From: JBDSGC01 sp046594105
Lineage (GTDB): Bacteria; Acidobacteriota; Thermoanaerobaculia; Gp7-AA8
Length of the DNA: 10,547 nucleotides
Assembly: GCA_046594105.1 (NCBI GenBank)
Contig: JBKJQB010000232.1
Location: forward strand, 1 to 10,547
Direction: 5' to 3'
The position numbers and the translations under genes are program-made. Below the pieces are notes generated by a model. It saw nothing but the letters and a program-made list of their open reading frames with translations. It was not told the DNA's origin and made no database searches. Below are positions 8,150 to 10,547 of the stretch, one piece after another (the first letter of the stretch is position 1; each line of letters starts with the position of its first letter).

Positions 8150-8720
8150 GGCCGCCATCGCCGCGCATCTCACGCTGCAGCCATGCTTTCCCCAGCCGCC
8201 AGTCGCCCATCACTGTCGCGGGCGACACCTTCAACACCGACGCGGTTTCCTCCACGCTCAACCCGCCAAAGAACCGCAGCTCGATGACGCGGCTTTTCCG
8301 CTCGTCGAACGTCGCCAGTGCCTCGAGCGCCTCGTCCAGCGCCACGAAGTCCTGAGCCGGCTCTTTGGTGACGAGGAGTGCTTCATCGAAGGTGACTCTC
8401 ATCGCCAGGCCGCCCCGCTTGCGCGCGCGCCGTGTCCGGGCGTGGTCCACGAGGATGCGACGCATCACGCGAGCCGACACGGCCAGGAAGTGTGCGCGGT
8501 CGTGCCACGCGACGTTCTTCGCGTCGACCAGGCGCAGGTAGGCCTCGTTGACGAGCGCCGTCGCCTGGAAGCTGTGGCCCGCGCGCTCGCCGGCCATGCA
8601 GCGCCGCGCGATCTGATGGAGTTGCCGATGGACGAGCGGAATCAATCGCTCGAGGGCCGCCTCGTCGCCTTGCCCCCATTTGAGAAGCAGCCCGGTGACC
8701 TTCGTGAGCTGGTCAGGAAT
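8139..8720 (-). CDS. ECF RNA polymerase sigma factor, TIGR02999/STK-associated type
   Basis: The product directs RNA polymerase to a specific promoter set. The clear sigma-2 region contains RAGHSFQATALVNEAYLRL and HFLAVSARVMRRILVDHAR. Sigma-4 follows, with RKSRVIELRFFGGLSVEE and the helix-turn-helix LSVEETASVLKVSPATV. Family homology continues upstream of the first conventional start codon (TTG 8645): GLLLKWGQGDEAALERL is encoded in the same frame and forms the expected first helix. That frame is open back to a TAA at 8730-8732 but contains no ATG, GTG or TTG. I extend the gene to the ATT at 8720 (193 aa); CTG 8690 is another option, and a sequence error is possible. The usual acidic DxxD residues of region 2.2 are replaced by QATALVNE. 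No anti-sigma gene is nearby; the kinase gene overlaps the 3' end. Confidence 0.88.
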   Translation of the reverse strand: MPDQLTKVTGLLLKWGQGDEAALERLIPLVHRQLHQIARRCMAGERAGHSFQATALVNEAYLRLVDAKNVAWHDRAHFLAVSARVMRRILVDHARTRRARKRGGLAMRVTFDEALLVTKEPAQDFVALDEALEALATFDERKSRVIELRFFGGLSVEETASVLKVSPATVMGDWRLGKAWLQREMRGDGGHDA

Positions 8721-8726
8721 ATCGCT

Positions 8727-8754
8727 AGTTTAGGCCCTTTCTCGCCCTTTTCAA
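8727..8754 (-). promoter_or_regulatory. Possible promoter of the sigma-kinase operon
   Basis: On the minus strand TTGAAA (8754-8749) and TAAACT (8732-8727) are separated by 16 bp. They match the sigma-70 consensus at 5/6 and 4/6 positions. Transcription would start close to 8720, almost exactly at the ATT proposed as the sigma start, so the message could have little or no leader. The match is visible but unproven, and housekeeping promoters in this phylum are poorly defined. Confidence 0.28.
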
Positions 8755-8798
8755 GTTTGTGCGGCCATTTTCCGCTCTTGAGATAGGAGGAAACGAAC

Positions 8799-8937
8799 GT
8801 GTCGAGCAGCCCGCGAACAGGGAGTCGTTCTTTCGGTGCTCGCCCAGGGGGCTCTCGCGGCACTCCTTGGAATGACGCTCGGCTGCAATGCCAGCTCACC
8901 GGCAGGGTCGACGCCGAGTCCTGGTCACCTCGTTTGA
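8799..8937 (+). pseudogene. Small lipoprotein-like ORF interrupted by a one-base frameshift
   Basis: A strong AGGAGG at 8785-8790 stands 8 nt before GTG 8799, which starts the frame MSSSPRTG. In the +1 frame, GVVLSVLAQGALAALLG is followed by MTLGCNASSPAGS and a TGA at 8935-8937. That is a textbook lipoprotein signal peptide with a LxGC lipobox and a short Ser/Pro/Gly-rich tail. Removing one G from the run GGG at 8820-8822 joins the ribosome-binding site, start and signal peptide into one 45-aa lipoprotein. Without the correction, the GTG frame runs on into the outer-membrane protein gene. A restart at GTG 8836 would give 33 aa with no basic N-region. It precedes the beta-barrel gene by 38 nt, as if in one operon. 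The family is unknown; very short lipoproteins of entericidin type are comparable in size only. Confidence 0.45.
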
Positions 8938-8975
8938 ACGAGTTAGGGCACCAGCCACCGAAAGGAACAAAAGTC

Positions 8976-10163
8976 ATGAGTACCCTTCGCATCCGTACCC
9001 GGTTCTGGAGACTCGCTCTCTGTCTAGTGGCACTTGTTGCCTTTGCTTCGCCCGCGGCGGCGCAGACCGCAGGTTCTGGCAAGTGGGAGATCGAATTCGA
9101 TGGCGGGGGTATGTTGCCCTCGAATCCGACTGCTGGAACCGTGAGCCTGCCCGCGCCGGGCCAAGCATTTTCGACGGCGGCCATCTACCCGCCACTCACA
9201 GTGATCACGGTTGCATCCTCCCGACGTGAATCGTCCTGGTACTTCGGCGACGGGGCCATCTTGTTCAATCAGGCTGCCACAGCTCTGGAGACGAGCCAAG
9301 TGGGAATGTCGGCGCCCTTTCCAGGGCGGATCGCCACGCTCGATCCCGTACTCGGAAGGTCGCTTGGCCAGTCGCGGCGCTCGGGAAGCATCGGCGCCCG
9401 TGTCAGCCGCGTGTTGACTCCTCGGTTCAGCGCTGAGCTGAGCGTCGACTACGGCCTGGCGCGCCTTCAGATCAAGCAGGCAAACATCGACTCGATCGAA
9501 GCGACGCGTGCGAGTTTCATCATGGCCTTCAACGGGTTGATCACAGCCAACCCAGGTCGAGTGCTGAAGAGCCTCACCTCCACGGCCGCGATCGACAGCG
9601 GAAACGCCCACCAGCTCTTCACGAGCGGAGCACTCGTCATTAACCTGAGAACGGCCGGGGATCTCATCCCGTATGCGACTGTCGGTGCGAGCCTGATTTC
9701 GACTACGGGCAACATGCCCAGTGTGACGCTGAAGGGCAACTACCAATTCCTGAACCCATCAGGCTCTCCGATCAACGAGACCGACAATGTGACGGTGAAG
9801 GACGCTCGCGACGACCGTACGGTTGGCGGCATCCTGGGTGGCGGTGTGAAGTATCACGTCTCTCCACGTTGGGGCGTCCGGCTCGATGCCCGCGTGTCCC
9901 TCAGTAAGAACGCGGCGCGCACGGCGCTCGACGCCACACCCAATGTCGCGCTCGGGTTGCTGCCGGCGGGCCGCCTCGTGTTGAACACAGATCCGACGGT
10001 TGTGTTCAGCAACAACTCGACCGACCCCGTGAGGGCGCTCAGTGTGACAGCCGTGGCGGCCTCGACGCTGACCGGCCCGGCAATGACCGGCGTTCGCACC
10101 TTCTCAGGGAGCGGTGTGACGAGTCACACGAACATCACCGCTGGGATATTCTGGCGATTCTGA
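8976..10163 (+). CDS. Outer-membrane beta-barrel protein, family not identified
   Basis: This 395-aa protein starts at ATG 8976, where AAAGGA lies 9 nt upstream. The preceding frame is open to GTG 8799, but the internal signal peptide fixes 8976 as the start: RIRTRFWRLALCLVALVAFA with a cleavage region SPAAAQ near residue 30. The mature part has alternating polar and apolar stretches (SGKWEIEFDGGG, ISRVLTPRFSAELSVDYG-like strands, GGGVKYHVSPRWGVRLDARVS) and ends ITAGIFWRF. A C-terminal Phe after alternating residues is the BAM-recognition signature of outer-membrane barrels. Size and the strand 'GGGVKYHVSPRWGVRLDAR' resemble OmpW/OmpA-like porin-type barrels common in Acidobacteriota, with no assigned substrate. 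The gene is transcribed divergently from the sigma-kinase operon, so control by that sigma factor is possible. Confidence 0.82.
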   Translation: MSTLRIRTRFWRLALCLVALVAFASPAAAQTAGSGKWEIEFDGGGMLPSNPTAGTVSLPAPGQAFSTAAIYPPLTVITVASSRRESSWYFGDGAILFNQAATALETSQVGMSAPFPGRIATLDPVLGRSLGQSRRSGSIGARVSRVLTPRFSAELSVDYGLARLQIKQANIDSIEATRASFIMAFNGLITANPGRVLKSLTSTAAIDSGNAHQLFTSGALVINLRTAGDLIPYATVGASLISTTGNMPSVTLKGNYQFLNPSGSPINETDNVTVKDARDDRTVGGILGGGVKYHVSPRWGVRLDARVSLSKNAARTALDATPNVALGLLPAGRLVLNTDPTVVFSNNSTDPVRALSVTAVAASTLTGPAMTGVRTFSGSGVTSHTNITAGIFWRF

Positions 10164-10379
10164 TCTCGGACCATGCACCCCGTTGCCATCGACCTCGGGA
10201 CGAGTTGCCGGCGCCGTGTGTGAGTGCCGAAAGAGTGGTGAGCCGCACTGAATCGAACCGGCCCCGACGGAGAGCCAACACTTCAGGGATAGCTCCTGCC
10301 TGGTCGCGATGTGTAGAGGAACCTGGGCTTGGACCCGCCAAGCCGGTCGCTCCGGGCGGAGGCGGGCGTTGCCGCCCCG
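10164..10379. other. Intergenic stretch with no recognisable gene
   Basis: No ORF in any frame here looks conserved. A short GC hairpin (GGCGG-GCGTTG-CCGCC, about 10360-10375) is present without a T-tract, so it is not a convincing terminator. The stretch probably contains the point where Acidobacteriota-like sequence meets the YitT fragment. Confidence 0.5.
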
Positions 10380-10547
10380 GATGTGATGACCGACCTCGCC
10401 GCGGCGTCACCGTCTACCAGGGCAGGGGGGGGCCTCAGCGAAGAAGATCAGGAGATCCTCTACTGCGTCGTCACCCGGCTGGAGATCCGCAAGGTCAAGG
10501 CGATCGTGCGGGCGGTGGATGCCCGCGCCTTCGTCACCTCGCACCCG
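10380..10547 (+). pseudogene. YitT/DUF2179 fragment with two compensating frame breaks
   Basis: The frame that continues into the YitT C-terminus (LSEEDQEILYCVV, from 10434) reads DVMTDLAAASPSTRAGGG upstream, which is not family-like. In the neighbouring frame, 10397-10432 reads RRGVTVYQGRGG, the conserved 'RGVTvy-GrGG' segment that precedes 'ls-ed-eiLycVv' in this family. One base appears missing near 10397 and one G extra in the eight-G run at 10425-10432, so the two errors cancel. Upstream of about 10377 no YitT similarity is seen, so the membrane part is absent. The last 102 bases repeat the start of the window; joined there, the fragment ends at the TGA at 148-150. Confidence 0.6.
10446..10547. 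repeat. Terminal direct repeat, right copy (102 bp)
   Basis: Identical to 1-102 and ending at the final base of the window. Taken as one overlap, it gives a closed molecule of 10,445 bp. An alternative is a chromosomal segment bounded by two identical 102-bp repeats. Confidence 0.95.

Noticed and set aside
8642..9184. Minus-strand ORF of 180 aa across the sigma/barrel intergenic region
   Set aside because: It overlaps the sigma N-terminal helix and the barrel signal peptide in other frames and shows no family motif.
10220..10275. tRNA-like T-arm GGTTCGATTC followed by a CCA on the minus strand
   Set aside because: The bases around the loop cannot form the 5-bp T stem, and no anticodon arm or acceptor stem can be drawn.
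10360..10380. GC hairpin as a rho-independent terminator after the barrel gene
   Set aside because: The stem is only 5 bp, about 200 bp from the stop codon, and has no T-tract.
1..10547. Plasmid or phage genome, given the apparent circularity
   Set aside because: No replication initiator, partition, mobilisation, structural phage or recombinase gene can be seen in any frame.

Overview
The window reads as a chromosomal-type segment from a GC-rich soil or environmental Acidobacteriota member, most like Vicinamibacteria. This is inferred from family content, not from a marker gene. Three features point there: an Oar-like TonB-dependent receptor with an N-terminal carboxypeptidase-regulatory-like domain, a Hanks-type Ser/Thr kinase fused to a C-terminal WD40-like (PD40/TolB) propeller, and an ECF sigma factor of the TIGR02999 type encoded just upstream of that kinase.

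Layout, left to right. 1-150 (+) is the 3' end of a YitT/DUF2179 membrane-protein gene. 128-364 (-) is a small unrecognised ORF that starts 2 nt after the stop of a DUF418 membrane protein (367-1695, -). A divergent intergenic region leads to the large TonB-dependent receptor (1972-5235, +), which converges with the kinase gene (5270-8149, -). The kinase overlaps the end of the upstream ECF sigma gene (8139-8720, -), so the two form one sigma-kinase operon. Divergent from it lie a short, frame-broken lipoprotein-like ORF (8799-8937, +) and an outer-membrane beta-barrel protein (8976-10163, +). About 220 bp without a recognisable gene follow, then a second, damaged piece of the same YitT gene (10380-10547, +).

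Bases 1-102 and 10446-10547 are identical, and the match reaches both ends of the window exactly. That is what a circular assembly product looks like, with a unit of 10,445 bp. Read through the join, the two YitT pieces form one continuous C-terminal fragment that lacks the rest of its gene. No replication, partition, mobilisation, integrase or transposase gene is present, so a false or excision-derived circle is more likely than a plasmid.

How the genes may work together: the sigma factor lacks the acidic residues usual in region 2.2 and has a kinase partner but no anti-sigma gene. This fits kinase-controlled sigma activity, with the propeller as a possible sensor and the divergent envelope genes as candidate targets. 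This is inference from family knowledge. I see no CRISPR array, tRNA, rRNA, insertion sequence or clear new defence system.
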